NCBI GenBank assembly: GCA_966250325.1
Contig: CBINGY010000021.1
Coordinates: 4,152 to 68,151 of the forward strand
From: Jiulongibacter sp966250325
GTDB taxonomy: Bacteria; Bacteroidota; Bacteroidia; Cytophagales; Spirosomataceae
Direction: 5' to 3'
DNA: 64,000 nucleotides
A program made the position numbers and the translations under genes. The number at the start of each line of letters is the position of its first letter. The stretch's first letter is position 1. Below are positions 25,513 through 34,028 of the stretch, one piece after another. Below the pieces are notes generated by a model. It worked only from the letters and a program-made list of their open reading frames with translations, had not been told where the DNA came from and searched no databases.

Positions 25513-25692
25513 ATGGACAAAGTGCCGCAGGAAATCGGAACTTCTGAACCTCTTTATCTGGGAAAAAAGATTTCAGAGTTGAACACGCATGAGCTTCGTT
25601 TTATGCGTTTAATGCAGCTTATGCTTCTTGATCGTATGCTGAAATCGGCCAAAATTACTCATAAACCTATGCCTGAAAGTGGATCTTTTTGA
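25513..25692 (+). CDS. Small hypothetical protein upstream of a nucleotidyltransferase remnant
   Basis: A 59-residue polar protein starting MDKVPQEIGTSEPLYLGKK, with a helical, methionine- and leucine-rich middle (LRFMRLMQLMLLDRMLKSA). I do not recognise the family. Its 3' end overlaps the start of a reading frame for a nucleotidyltransferase-like protein. The arrangement 'small gene then nucleotidyltransferase' recurs intact at 36566-35899, although the two small proteins are not evidently alike. TATTTTTG at 25502-25509 matches the -7 consensus but is also the T-tail of the fabI terminator. Confidence 0.55.
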   Translation: MDKVPQEIGTSEPLYLGKKISELNTHELRFMRLMQLMLLDRMLKSAKITHKPMPESGSF

Positions 25693-26153
25693 TGAGGAAA
25701 TACTGGCATTATGGGGAGCCTTTGAAAGGCACGAGGTCAAATACATATGGTGGGCGGTTTGCGGTTAATCTTCATGGTTTTGGTCGTAAAACAGCCGATG
25801 CGGATATCTGGTTAAAAAACACGCTTCAGAACAGAAAGTCATTTCGTAGGGCTATGTCAGAAATGGGTTATGGAGATTATCCTCAGTTTGAGACCATGGA
25901 TATGGTGCCGGGCTGGTCAGCTTTTACCCTCAACTCGGGTCTTGAGCTAGATTTGATGACTTCACTTGCCGGGTTTGAAGAGGCTGAATTCGATGCGTGT
26001 TATGAACTGGCCAGTATTGCTGAGATTCATGGCAGAAAAATTCCCTTTTTGCATGTTAATCACTTAATGAAGGAAAAAGAAATAGGAAACAGGCCGAAAG
26101 ACCAGATTGACCTTTTGGAGTTAAGAAGAATTAAGAATTCGCCTGCTGGTTAA
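25673..26153 (+). pseudogene. Nucleotidyltransferase (AbiEii/MNT-like), frameshifted
   Basis: The first part, read from about 25673, gives VDLFDEEILALWGAF, then ERHEVKYI, and then hits a stop at 25769. The rest continues in a different frame as FAVNLHGFGRKTADADIW. Joining the parts restores the fold's opening VKYI-x-VGG-FAVNLHG. This needs two inserted bases, one after 25745 (ATA|TGG) and one in the GGTTTG run near 25758. The remainder to 26153 is open and contains the D-A-D metal site and normal family sequence. A protein from the ATG at 25692 would lack the G-G motif, so the gene is probably inactive unless these are base-calling errors. A plain N-terminally truncated gene is the alternative. 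Confidence 0.65.
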
Positions 26154-27346
26154 TGTTTATCTGCGTAGTCAAGCGTGGCCTGCCACACCCTGAACAGGTT
26201 GCCCGAGCAAATCTTCTCAATGTCTTTCTCAGAATAGCCTTTTTTCAGGAGTAAACGAATTATGTTAGGGTAGTCTGCCACATCTTTTAGTCCAATAGGC
26301 AAAGAGTCACCCACTCCATCAAAATCGGAGCCTAATCCCACGTGGTCAATTCCCGCAAGCTGTATCACCCTTTCGATGTGATTTACAACCATTTCCACGT
26401 CGCTGTACATTTCGGGGTGAGCTTCGCCAAAGGCTTTCACTAGAGGTTTAGCAGCCTCATCGCGGGGCTTAAGGCCTTTGGCATCGAGCATATCCAGCAT
26501 CACCTCACGGAGACTGTCGCGTACAGCTGTGACGTTTCCATCCAGAAAAGTGGATCCGAAATTGATCATAATTACGCCGCCGTTATTGCCCAGCGTTTTT
26601 ACCATGTCATCGGTCATATTCCGCTCAAAACCCGGCGTAAAATGCCGGAGCGAAGAATGTGAGGCAATGACCGGCACCGGCGTAATTTTCATGACATCGT
26701 AAAACGTACTGTCTGATACATGGGAAATATCAATCATGATTCCCTCCCGGGCCAGCTCCATGACCACTTCTTCTCCGAAGGGACTGAGTCCCTGCCAGGG
26801 TCTTTCTTTGTCATACGAGGAATCTCCCAGTTGATTGGCCTTGCCATGAGTAAGAGTAACATAGCTAATTCCCCGCTTTTTGAAGTAGGCCACATCAGTA
26901 AGAGAGCTGATGGGGCTGCCGTTTTCCATTCCCATAGGGAGTGCTATTTTGCCCTGCTTCACAATGCTTCGAACCTCTGCGGGGCTTGTAGCTATCTCAA
27001 AGTGTCCGGAATTTTCTTTGCTGATGTAGGCTACCATGTCAATTAGGCTATCGGCCAGAACTTTACCACCTTCCGGAGAATAACTGGCAGGTATATAAAT
27101 GGACATGAAGGGGGCATCCAGTCCACCAGATTTTGCCCGCTTGTAATCGAAATCACCATCCTGGGATTCAATAGGTATTCCCACATACTGACGGGTGAGT
27201 TGAAAGTTCTGAACCTTCAACCGGTAGGGAAGATCCACATGCCCGTCTGTGATGATAAATCTTTGGGCCAGTGCAGTGGCTTTATCCTGTGCCATAACAG
27301 GTTGTGACAGCAGGAGAAGGAAAAACAGGTAACACAAGTTTTTCAT
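26150..27346 (-). CDS. Membrane dipeptidase (M19), secreted
   Basis: A 398-residue zinc dipeptidase with a signal peptide (MKNLCYLFFLLLLSQPVMAQ). M19 marks: the metal-binding DGHVDLPYRL, an ALPMGMENG segment with the bridging glutamate, the ISHVSDSTF and ASHSSLRHF histidines, and VGLGSDFDGVGDSLP. It removes dipeptides, probably in the periplasm. It is convergent with and overlaps by 4 bases the end of the nucleotidyltransferase remnant, and is divergent from ilvD. Confidence 0.93.
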   Translation of the reverse strand: MKNLCYLFFLLLLSQPVMAQDKATALAQRFIITDGHVDLPYRLKVQNFQLTRQYVGIPIESQDGDFDYKRAKSGGLDAPFMSIYIPASYSPEGGKVLADSLIDMVAYISKENSGHFEIATSPAEVRSIVKQGKIALPMGMENGSPISSLTDVAYFKKRGISYVTLTHGKANQLGDSSYDKERPWQGLSPFGEEVVMELAREGIMIDISHVSDSTFYDVMKITPVPVIASHSSLRHFTPGFERNMTDDMVKTLGNNGGVIMINFGSTFLDGNVTAVRDSLREVMLDMLDAKGLKPRDEAAKPLVKAFGEAHPEMYSDVEMVVNHIERVIQLAGIDHVGLGSDFDGVGDSLPIGLKDVADYPNIIRLLLKKGYSEKDIEKICSGNLFRVWQATLDYADKH

Positions 27347-27569
27347 GAGGAAGTGTTTTTTAGGTTTGAGGGTAGGGGCCTCCGGGAAACATCAGAGGAA
27401 TTGGTGGAGAAATTACAGACGAATTTTTAAAAGTGAAGGGGGACACCTTGATTGTGCCAAGAAAAGCTTTGGAAAATACTATTTCTGTCAAATAATTATC
27501 ATTTTTTTTAGATAAGCAGTTGGAAAAGAAAAGAAGAAAAAGTTCTTTTGTCAACGGAATTAAAATTTA

Positions 27570-27581
27570 GCGAATATTCGC
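27570..27581. promoter_or_regulatory. Perfect 12-bp palindrome in the ilvD leader
   Basis: GCGAATATTCGC is a perfect palindrome 20 bases before the ilvD ATG. A one-mismatch -7 box (TTCTTTTG, 27543-27550) lies just upstream, so the palindrome would sit at about +15 of the transcript. It may be an operator for the branched-chain amino-acid operon. Confidence 0.4.
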
Positions 27582-27601
27582 AAATCGAGAAAATTCATCA
27601 A

Positions 27602-29287
27602 ATGGCAGATAATCTGAACAAATACAGCAAAACGCTAACCCAAGAAGTAAGTAACCCGGCAGCTCAGGCCATGCTTTATGCAATTGGTTTGAAAGAAGAT
27701 GATATGAAGAAACCTCAGATCGGGATTGCCAGTACCGGCTATGAGGGTAATCCCTGTAACATCCATCTGAATGGTCTTTCGGTACACGTGAAAAAGGGAA
27801 TTCAGGCCAACGACATGGTCGGTCTTATTTTTCATACCATTGGTGTTTCAGACGGAATGACCAATGGCAACGATGGAATGAGTTATTCTTTACCTAGTCG
27901 GGATATTATTGCAGATTCCATTGAAAATGTGGTTTCAGCTCAGTGGTATGATGGTCTGGTAGCTGTAGTAGGCTGTGATAAAAACATGCCGGGAGCCATT
28001 ATGGCCATGGCTCGCTTGAACCGCCCTGCCATCATGATGTATGGAGGTACGGTGCGTTCAGGGAACTGGAAGGGGAAAAAACTGGACATCGTTTCGGCTT
28101 TTGAAGCCTATGGTCAAAAAATTGCCGGAACGATCTCTGAAGAAGATTACAAAGGGGTCATTCAGAATTCCATTCCTGGCCAGGGGGCCTGTGGAGGAAT
28201 GTATACGGCCAATACTATGGCCTCGTCGATAGAAGCACTTGGTCTTGCTTTACCTTATAATGCCACCTACCCGGCTACCCATGAAGGGAAAGTTCAGGAA
28301 TGTATTGACCTGGGTGCTGCCATGAAGAATCTTCTGGAGAAGCAGATTTTGCCCAGAGATATCATTACCAAAAAATCGTTGGAAAATGCTTTGACAATGG
28401 TGATGGCTTTAGGTGGTTCTACCAATGCCGTACTTCACTATCTGGCTATTGCTCATTCGGCAGATATTGAACTTACCTATGAGGATGTTCAAAGGATATC
28501 TGACCAGACGCCCTTTATTGCTGATCTGAAGCCTTCCGGTAAATATTTCATGGAAGATATCATGGATCTGGGAGGTGTGCCGGCCATAATGAAATATTTA
28601 TTGAGCAAAGGATTAATTCACGGTGACTGTCTTACTGTTACCGGAAAAACCGTGGCCGAAAATCTGGAAAGTGCTCCTGATCTGGATTTTGAAGCCCAAA
28701 CTATCATTCGGCCTGTTGAAAAGCCAATCAAAGAAACCGGTCACATTCAAATCATGCTGGGAAATCTGGCCGAGAATGGAGGTGTGGCAAAAATCACAGG
28801 AAAAGAAGGTACCAGGTTTGAAGGTATTGCCAAGGTATGTGATAAAGAAGAGGCGATGCTTGAAGCTTTTGCAAATGGTGAAATAAAGGCCGGACAGGTT
28901 ATTGTGATCCGCTATGAGGGTCCAAGAGGTGGCCCGGGTATGCCCGAAATGCTCAAACCTACTTCGGCTGTAATGGGTGCAGGTCTTGGTGATAAAGTAG
29001 CTTTGATTACAGACGGTCGTTTCAGCGGCGGTACACATGGTTTCGTGGTTGGTCATATTTCGCCGGAAGCCTATGAGGGTGGGGCAATTGCCCTGGTGGA
29101 AGATGGAGATAAAATAACAATCGATGCAGAAACCAGAGAATTGACCGTGCATGTGACTGACGAAGAGCTGGCCGAGCGTCGTAAAAAATGGAAACCGCTT
29201 ACTCCTCCTTTCGTTGAACATGGAGTATTAAGAAAATATTTCAAAAACGTGGCACCGGCCCATGAAGGTTGTGTGACCGATAAATAA
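27602..29287 (+). CDS. ilvD: Dihydroxy-acid dehydratase
   Basis: A 561-residue iron-sulfur enzyme that dehydrates 2,3-dihydroxy-3-methyl acids to 2-keto acids of valine and isoleucine. Cluster cysteines: C52 (GNPCNIH), C125 (GCDKNMPG) and C197 (GQGACGGMYTANTM). The C-terminal DGRFSGGTHGFVVGHISPEA is intact. The frame extends to a TTG at 27548, but MADNLNKYSKTLTQ matches the usual family start and gives the usual length. It is the first gene of the ilv operon; ilvB follows 7 bases later. Confidence 0.96.
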   Translation: MADNLNKYSKTLTQEVSNPAAQAMLYAIGLKEDDMKKPQIGIASTGYEGNPCNIHLNGLSVHVKKGIQANDMVGLIFHTIGVSDGMTNGNDGMSYSLPSRDIIADSIENVVSAQWYDGLVAVVGCDKNMPGAIMAMARLNRPAIMMYGGTVRSGNWKGKKLDIVSAFEAYGQKIAGTISEEDYKGVIQNSIPGQGACGGMYTANTMASSIEALGLALPYNATYPATHEGKVQECIDLGAAMKNLLEKQILPRDIITKKSLENALTMVMALGGSTNAVLHYLAIAHSADIELTYEDVQRISDQTPFIADLKPSGKYFMEDIMDLGGVPAIMKYLLSKGLIHGDCLTVTGKTVAENLESAPDLDFEAQTIIRPVEKPIKETGHIQIMLGNLAENGGVAKITGKEGTRFEGIAKVCDKEEAMLEAFANGEIKAGQVIVIRYEGPRGGPGMPEMLKPTSAVMGAGLGDKVALITDGRFSGGTHGFVVGHISPEAYEGGAIALVEDGDKITIDAETRELTVHVTDEELAERRKKWKPLTPPFVEHGVLRKYFKNVAPAHEGCVTDK

Positions 29288-29294
29288 GAAGATT

Positions 29295-31031
29295 ATGGCA
29301 ACAGAAACCCTGGAACAAAAGGTGATTAAGCCTACCAACGGGAAAGCCCTCTCCGGAGGTCAGGCCCTGATGGAATGCCTGTTAGCAGAAGGAGTAGACA
29401 CTATTTTCGGGTATCCCGGTGGGGCTATCATGCCTACCTATGATGCCCTCTATGATTACATGGACAGAATCAATCATATTCTGGTCCGTCATGAACAGGG
29501 TGCAGCACATGCCGCTGAAGGTTACGCACGCAGCAGTGGAAGGGTAGGGGTATGTATGGCTACTTCTGGACCGGGTGCAACCAATCTTATCACTGGAATC
29601 GCTGATGCCATTATTGATTGCACCCCTATGGTGGCCATCACCGGGCAGGTAGCTTCTTCGTTGTTAGGAACCGACGCCTTTCAGGAAACCGATGTGATCG
29701 GAATAACCGCACCGGTTTGTAAATGGAATTATCAGATTACTTCGGCAGATGAAGTTCCCGCAATAATGGCCAAGGCCTTCTACATTGCCAGAGCAGGAAA
29801 ACCTGGGCCCGTGCTTATTGACATTACCAAAGACGCTCAGACGGGTCTCATGACCAAACACTTCGAATACAAAAAAGTGGAACGTTTGCCTGGTTATCAC
29901 CCAAGGGTGAAGCCCAAGATGGAGCAGGTGGAAAAGGCTGCCGAACTCATCAACAAGGCTGAAAGACCATATATTCTGGTGGGTCATGGCGTACTAATTT
30001 CAGAGGCCATGGACGAGTTCAAAGCATTGGTCGAGAAAGCAGATATACCGGTGGCAAGTACCCTTTTAGGCTTGTCTGCTCTTTCTATCGAGCATCCTAA
30101 TTACATGGGTTGGTTGGGTATGCACGGCATGTATGCTCCAAATGTTATGACCGATCAATGCGATGTGCTTATTGCGATAGGGATGCGATTTGATGACCGG
30201 GTAACGGGTAATGCCTCGCTTTTTGCCAAACAGGCCCGAATCGTTCATATTGAAATAGATCCGGCAGAAATTGATAAGATAAAAAAGGCGGAAGCTCCGG
30301 TAGTTGGCGATGCGAAAGAAGCACTTCAGATGCTACTTCCGCTCATTGAGAAAAAAGATCGTTCAGACTGGAAAAGGCAGTTTCGTGATCTGGAGCCTGA
30401 AGAGCACGCCAATGTAACAGACCGTGATTTTGCCAAAGAAGGGAAAATCAAAATGGCTGAAGTGGTGAAAATGGTTTCAGATAAAACCAATGGAGAGGCC
30501 TGTGTTGTGGTAGATGTAGGTCAGCATCAGATGGTGGCTGCCCGTTACTATGATTTCAAACGCCCGCACTCGTATATTGCTTCAGGGGGCCTGGGAACCA
30601 TGGGTTACGCGATTCCGGCTGCTTTTGGTGCGAAAATGGGAGCTCCCGATCGTCAGGTGATTGCTTTTATTGGAGATGGGTGTTTTCAGATGACCATTCA
30701 GGAGCTGGGTACTATTGCTCAGAGTGGAAAAGAAGTGAAGCTGATCATTCTGAATAACAGTTATCTGGGTATGGTACGCCAATGGCAGCAGCTGTTTTTT
30801 GAGCGAAGGTATTCGTTTGTTGACCTTCAGAATCCGGATTTTATTACTATAGCCAAAGGCTTTGGTATACCGGGTCATACCTGCGAAATCCGGGAAGATT
30901 TGAGTGAATCTATTGACAGGCTGTTGAATACGCCGGGGTCTTATCTTCTGGAGGTTATTGTTGAAAAAGAGGAGAATGTATTCCCGATGGTACCTGCGGG
31001 CACCAGCGTTTCTGAGATAAGATTGAAGTAA
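29295..31031 (+). CDS. ilvB: Acetolactate synthase, large (catalytic) subunit
   Basis: A 578-residue thiamine-diphosphate enzyme that joins two pyruvates, or pyruvate and 2-ketobutyrate. The ThDP-activating glutamate is in VRHEQGAAHAAEGYAR, FAD-binding and central domains follow (MRFDDRVTGN), and the metal/ThDP motif is GDGCFQMTIQELGTIAQ with LNNSYLGMVRQWQQLFF. About 20 residues precede the conserved GGQALMECL, normal for the family. It sits between ilvD and the regulatory subunit ilvN with spacings of 7 and 1 bases. Confidence 0.96.
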   Translation: MATETLEQKVIKPTNGKALSGGQALMECLLAEGVDTIFGYPGGAIMPTYDALYDYMDRINHILVRHEQGAAHAAEGYARSSGRVGVCMATSGPGATNLITGIADAIIDCTPMVAITGQVASSLLGTDAFQETDVIGITAPVCKWNYQITSADEVPAIMAKAFYIARAGKPGPVLIDITKDAQTGLMTKHFEYKKVERLPGYHPRVKPKMEQVEKAAELINKAERPYILVGHGVLISEAMDEFKALVEKADIPVASTLLGLSALSIEHPNYMGWLGMHGMYAPNVMTDQCDVLIAIGMRFDDRVTGNASLFAKQARIVHIEIDPAEIDKIKKAEAPVVGDAKEALQMLLPLIEKKDRSDWKRQFRDLEPEEHANVTDRDFAKEGKIKMAEVVKMVSDKTNGEACVVVDVGQHQMVAARYYDFKRPHSYIASGGLGTMGYAIPAAFGAKMGAPDRQVIAFIGDGCFQMTIQELGTIAQSGKEVKLIILNNSYLGMVRQWQQLFFERRYSFVDLQNPDFITIAKGFGIPGHTCEIREDLSESIDRLLNTPGSYLLEVIVEKEENVFPMVPAGTSVSEIRLK

Positions 31032-31032
31032 T

Positions 31033-31581
31033 ATGGAAAAGCAACTAAAGACCTATACCATTTGTGTTTTCACCGAAAACAGCATTGGTCTTCTGAATAA
31101 AATCACTATCATATTCACGCGTCGTCGCCTGAATATTGAGAGTTTGACTGTTTCAGAAACGGAAAGAGAAGGCGTATCCCGATTTACCATTGTGATAAGT
31201 CAGGAGCAGCGTGAGGTGGTGGAGAAGCTCGTGAGGCAAATCAGGAAAGTGGTGGAGGTACTGGCGGTATTCGGGTATTTGAATGAGGATATTGTTTACA
31301 ATGAAATTGCCTTGTTTAAAATCCCTACTCCGCTGGAATCCAAGCCCCTGGACATGGAAATCATCAACCGCGAGCACAAGGCATACATTGTTTTCTGGGG
31401 GCTTGATTATGTAGTGCTTCAAAAAACCGGTACCGAGGAGGAAATTTTTGATTTTTTCAAATACATAAAGCCTTACGGAATTCTGGAGTTTGTTCGCTCG
31501 GGTCGTGTGGCTGTGTCTAAAACCCCTAAAGGTCTGGTGGAATACCTGCCCGAGGAGGTAGAGTGGCAGTATTATTTGTAA
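31033..31581 (+). CDS. ilvN: Acetolactate synthase, small (regulatory) subunit
   Basis: A 182-residue protein with an N-terminal ACT domain (TICVFTENSIGLLNKITIIF, RRRLNIESLTVSETE) that binds the feedback inhibitor valine. A C-terminal IlvN domain follows, with the lines VFWGLDYVVLQKTGTEEEI and GRVAVSKTPKGL. It begins one base after the ilvB stop, so subunits are made together. The operon then carries a toxin-antitoxin pair before ilvC. Confidence 0.94.
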   Translation: MEKQLKTYTICVFTENSIGLLNKITIIFTRRRLNIESLTVSETEREGVSRFTIVISQEQREVVEKLVRQIRKVVEVLAVFGYLNEDIVYNEIALFKIPTPLESKPLDMEIINREHKAYIVFWGLDYVVLQKTGTEEEIFDFFKYIKPYGILEFVRSGRVAVSKTPKGLVEYLPEEVEWQYYL

Positions 31582-31594
31582 AGCAATAAAGAAG

Positions 31595-31602
31595 TATCTT
31601 TG
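31595..31602 (+). promoter_or_regulatory. Internal -7 box for the antitoxin gene
   Basis: TATCTTTG matches TAnnTTTG exactly and ends 19 bases before the antitoxin ATG. A TTTG at 31575-31578 could be the -33 element, though its 16-base spacing is short. The toxin-antitoxin pair may thus have its own promoter inside the ilv operon. Confidence 0.5.
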
Positions 31603-31621
31603 TGCAAAGAATTGAGATCCA

Positions 31622-31837
31622 ATGAATAATGAAGTTCTCTATCAAGAGTTTGTAAGTCTTCCTGAAGGTCTGAAAAAGGAAGTGAAGGACTTTATTGACT
31701 TTTTGAAACTGAAGTATTCTGTAAAGGAAGGTAAGTCTGCTAACAAAGAGCGTGTTTTCGGTATATCAAAAGGGAAATACACATTGTCAAACGATTTTGA
31801 TGAACCACTTGATGATTTTAAGGACTATATGTCATGA
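31622..31837 (+). CDS. DUF2281-type antitoxin
   Basis: A 71-residue acidic protein. The N-terminal half forms two helices (VLYQEFVSLPEGLKKEV, DFIDFLKLKYSV) as in DUF2281 proteins. The C-terminal tail, with FGISKGKYTLSNDFDEPLDDF, is the usual toxin-binding segment that wraps the PIN partner. It overlaps the toxin gene by ATGA. Antitoxins of this kind normally repress their own operon. It lies 40 bases after ilvN. Confidence 0.8.
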   Translation: MNNEVLYQEFVSLPEGLKKEVKDFIDFLKLKYSVKEGKSANKERVFGISKGKYTLSNDFDEPLDDFKDYMS

Positions 31838-32229
31838 GATTTTTACTTGATACGCACTCCTTTCTCTGGTTCAATAGTGGAAACAAGGAATTAAGTAGCT
31901 CTGCGGAAGAATTTATTAGAAATCCTCAAAATGATATTCTGGTAAGTGTTGCGAGCCTTTGGGAAATTTCGATTAAGAATTCACTTAAAAAATTGGTAAT
32001 AAGCGGCGGCTTTGAGTCTGTTCAGGAGGATTTAACATCGAACGGTTTTCAGATTTTACCCATTGAATTTAAACATCTAATAAGACAAAATAAGTTAGAG
32101 TTTATTCATGGCGATCCATTTGACAGGCTGCTTATTTCGCAGAGCATTGAAGAAAATATTGACATCATAGGAAGAGATAGTATCTTTGACGCCTATTTTA
32201 GAAAGGAGACTGTGAAAAGAATTTGGTAG
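31834..32229 (+). CDS. vapC: PIN-domain ribonuclease toxin (VapC-like)
   Basis: A 131-residue PIN protein of the type 'MRFLLDTHSFLWF'. The metal-binding acids are present: Asp6 in LLDTH, Glu44 in SLWEISIK, Asp94/Asp97 in HGDPFDRLL and Asp116 in IGRDSIFD. Such toxins cut specific RNAs, often tRNAs, when the antitoxin is lost. All catalytic acids are intact, so it is probably active. The gene ends 40 bases before ilvC. Confidence 0.88.
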   Translation: MRFLLDTHSFLWFNSGNKELSSSAEEFIRNPQNDILVSVASLWEISIKNSLKKLVISGGFESVQEDLTSNGFQILPIEFKHLIRQNKLEFIHGDPFDRLLISQSIEENIDIIGRDSIFDAYFRKETVKRIW

Positions 32230-32269
32230 TCAACTAGTTAAGGAAATAACAAATCATATTTTATCAAAA

Positions 32270-33313
32270 ATGGCAAAACTTAATTTTGGTGGTGTAGAAG
32301 AGGAAGTAGTAACAAGAGAAGAATTTCCTCTGGAAAAAGCCAGAGAGGTGTTGAGTAAGGAAACCATTGCGGTGATCGGATACGGAGTACAGGGTCCTGG
32401 TCAGGCAATGAACATGAGAGATAATGGCTTAAACGTGATCGTAGGTCAGCGTAAAGGTAAAACGTACGACAAAGCCGTAGCTGATGGCTGGGTACCTGGC
32501 GAAACTCTTTTTGAAATTGAAGAGGCTCTTCAGAAAGGTACCATCATTTGTTACCTTCTTTCAGATGCTGCTCAGATTGAGCTATGGCCTACGGTTAAGA
32601 AATACCTTACAGCAGGTAAATCTCTTTACTTCTCTCATGGTTTTGGTATCACCTACAAAGAGAAAACCGGAATTATTCCACCGGCTGATGTGGATGTATT
32701 CCTTACGGCTCCTAAAGGTTCTGGTACTTCCCTTCGTCGTTTGTTTGTGGAAGGAAAAGGCCTAAACTCTTCCTTTGCCATTTATCAGGATGCCTCAGGC
32801 CATGCCCGCGAGAAATGTATTGCCATGGGTATTGGCGTAGGTTCTGGTTACCTGTTTGAAACCGATTTCTACAAAGAAGTTACTTCTGACCTTACCGGTG
32901 AGAGGGGAACTCTAATGGGTGCTATTCAGGGAATTTTCGCTGCTCAGTATGAAGTATTGAGAGAAAATGGTCACTCACCTTCAGAGGCGTTCAATGAAAC
33001 TGTTGAGGAGCTTACTCAATCATTGATGCCGCTTGTAGCCGAAAACGGTATGGACTGGATGTATGCCAACTGCTCTACCACCGCTCAGCGTGGTGCTCTT
33101 GACTGGTGGAAACCTTTCAAAGAAGCTACCAAGCCGGTTTTTGAGAAACTGTATAATTCAGTAAAAACTCAAAATGAAGCTGAAATCTCTATCACCCGTA
33201 ACTCACAAACCGATTACCGCGAGAAACTGGAAGCTGAGCTTGCAGAACTTCGTGAGTCTGAAATGTGGCAGGCTGGTAAGACTGTTAGAAGTCTGAGACC
33301 GGAGAATAACTAA
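32270..33313 (+). CDS. ilvC: Ketol-acid reductoisomerase
   Basis: A 347-residue class I-type KARI that isomerises and reduces acetolactate and acetohydroxybutyrate. Seen: the nucleotide motif IAVIGYGVQGPGQAMNMRDNG, the cofactor loop VGQRKGKTYDKA, FLTAPKGSGTSLRRLF, the metal acids in EVTSDLTGERGTLMG and the E/E of the knotted helical domain (NETVEELTQSLMPLV). It completes the ilvDBNC set but is separated from ilvN by the toxin-antitoxin pair. A strong terminator follows. Confidence 0.96.
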   Translation: MAKLNFGGVEEEVVTREEFPLEKAREVLSKETIAVIGYGVQGPGQAMNMRDNGLNVIVGQRKGKTYDKAVADGWVPGETLFEIEEALQKGTIICYLLSDAAQIELWPTVKKYLTAGKSLYFSHGFGITYKEKTGIIPPADVDVFLTAPKGSGTSLRRLFVEGKGLNSSFAIYQDASGHAREKCIAMGIGVGSGYLFETDFYKEVTSDLTGERGTLMGAIQGIFAAQYEVLRENGHSPSEAFNETVEELTQSLMPLVAENGMDWMYANCSTTAQRGALDWWKPFKEATKPVFEKLYNSVKTQNEAEISITRNSQTDYREKLEAELAELRESEMWQAGKTVRSLRPENN

Positions 33314-33329
33314 TTTCTATTAGCTCAAA

Positions 33330-33896
33330 TTACAGCCCCGGAAACTTCAATTTTCGGGGCATTTTTATTTTCAAGGGACTTTCAAACTCCATAATATCGT
33401 CAGCATAAGACGATCCACTTCCGCAAGCTAAAGCTAGATACAAAAAGGGTCGAAGTTCAATTTCGGATCCATTTTCAATATAATTCGCAATCCTTCCGTC
33501 TACATTTTTAAACCGATCTTTTTCTTTATCAAATAATTCGAAAACCTGATCATCGCCCTGCTTACCCGAAGTGGTATAATGTGAGAATATTTTAAAAGTT
33601 AATACTTCGATATTTTCATGTCCTGTAAATTTTAACTGCTCCAGTTCCATTGAGTTTATTTTCGAGAGAGAATCAGAAATTGAAGGGGTTATTCGCAAAT
33701 GTGAAGGTGCACCCTGCTCGTTGATCTGAAATTTGAACTCGTATTGACTATTTGTTCTAACATAAGGTCCATGTGTTATGTGTTTCATAATGTGATAAAT
33801 CTCTATGTTTCTTATGTCAAGAGGCGAATTGTCAATCTGAGCCCTAAGATTACTTAAACTCGATAAGATGAATGCGGTAGTTAGTAGAGTCTTCAT
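33330..33896 (-). CDS. Hypothetical secreted protein
   Basis: A 188-residue protein if started at MKTLLTTAFILSSLSNLRAQ, which is a clean signal peptide; an upstream start at 33992 would put 32 polar residues before it and is unlikely. The mature part is mixed alpha/beta with no motif I recognise; it contains FEFKFQINEQGAPSHLR-like polar stretches and ends in RKLKFPGL. Its last codons are the ilvC terminator stem. It and the next gene are both exported proteins on the minus strand. Confidence 0.6.
   Translation of the reverse strand: MKTLLTTAFILSSLSNLRAQIDNSPLDIRNIEIYHIMKHITHGPYVRTNSQYEFKFQINEQGAPSHLRITPSISDSLSKINSMELEQLKFTGHENIEVLTFKIFSHYTTSGKQGDDQVFELFDKEKDRFKNVDGRIANYIENGSEIELRPFLYLALACGSGSSYADDIMEFESPLKIKMPRKLKFPGL
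33335..33366. terminator. Terminator after ilvC
   Basis: GCCCCGGAAA / TTTTCGGGGC forms ten pairs (one G-T) around the loop CTTCAA, then ATTTTTATTTT. The hairpin lies within the 3' coding end of the convergent gene at 33330-33896, so one sequence encodes both. Confidence 0.85.
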
Positions 33897-34028
33897 AAAA
33901 TAGTATTCATTCCCTTCAACCTCAAATACAAAGCCGCCAGCACCTTCATATCTTACCACGATTCTGGTAAGTGTACTTAATTGAATTTTCAAACCTAGGA
34001 AAGAATTATCAGGTAATACTTTGAAACC

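Noticed and set aside
25689..26153. An intact 154-residue protein starting near 25692
   Set aside because: It would begin with unrelated residues and lack the G-G motif that precedes FAVNLHG; the missing part is found in another frame just upstream, so a broken gene is the better reading.
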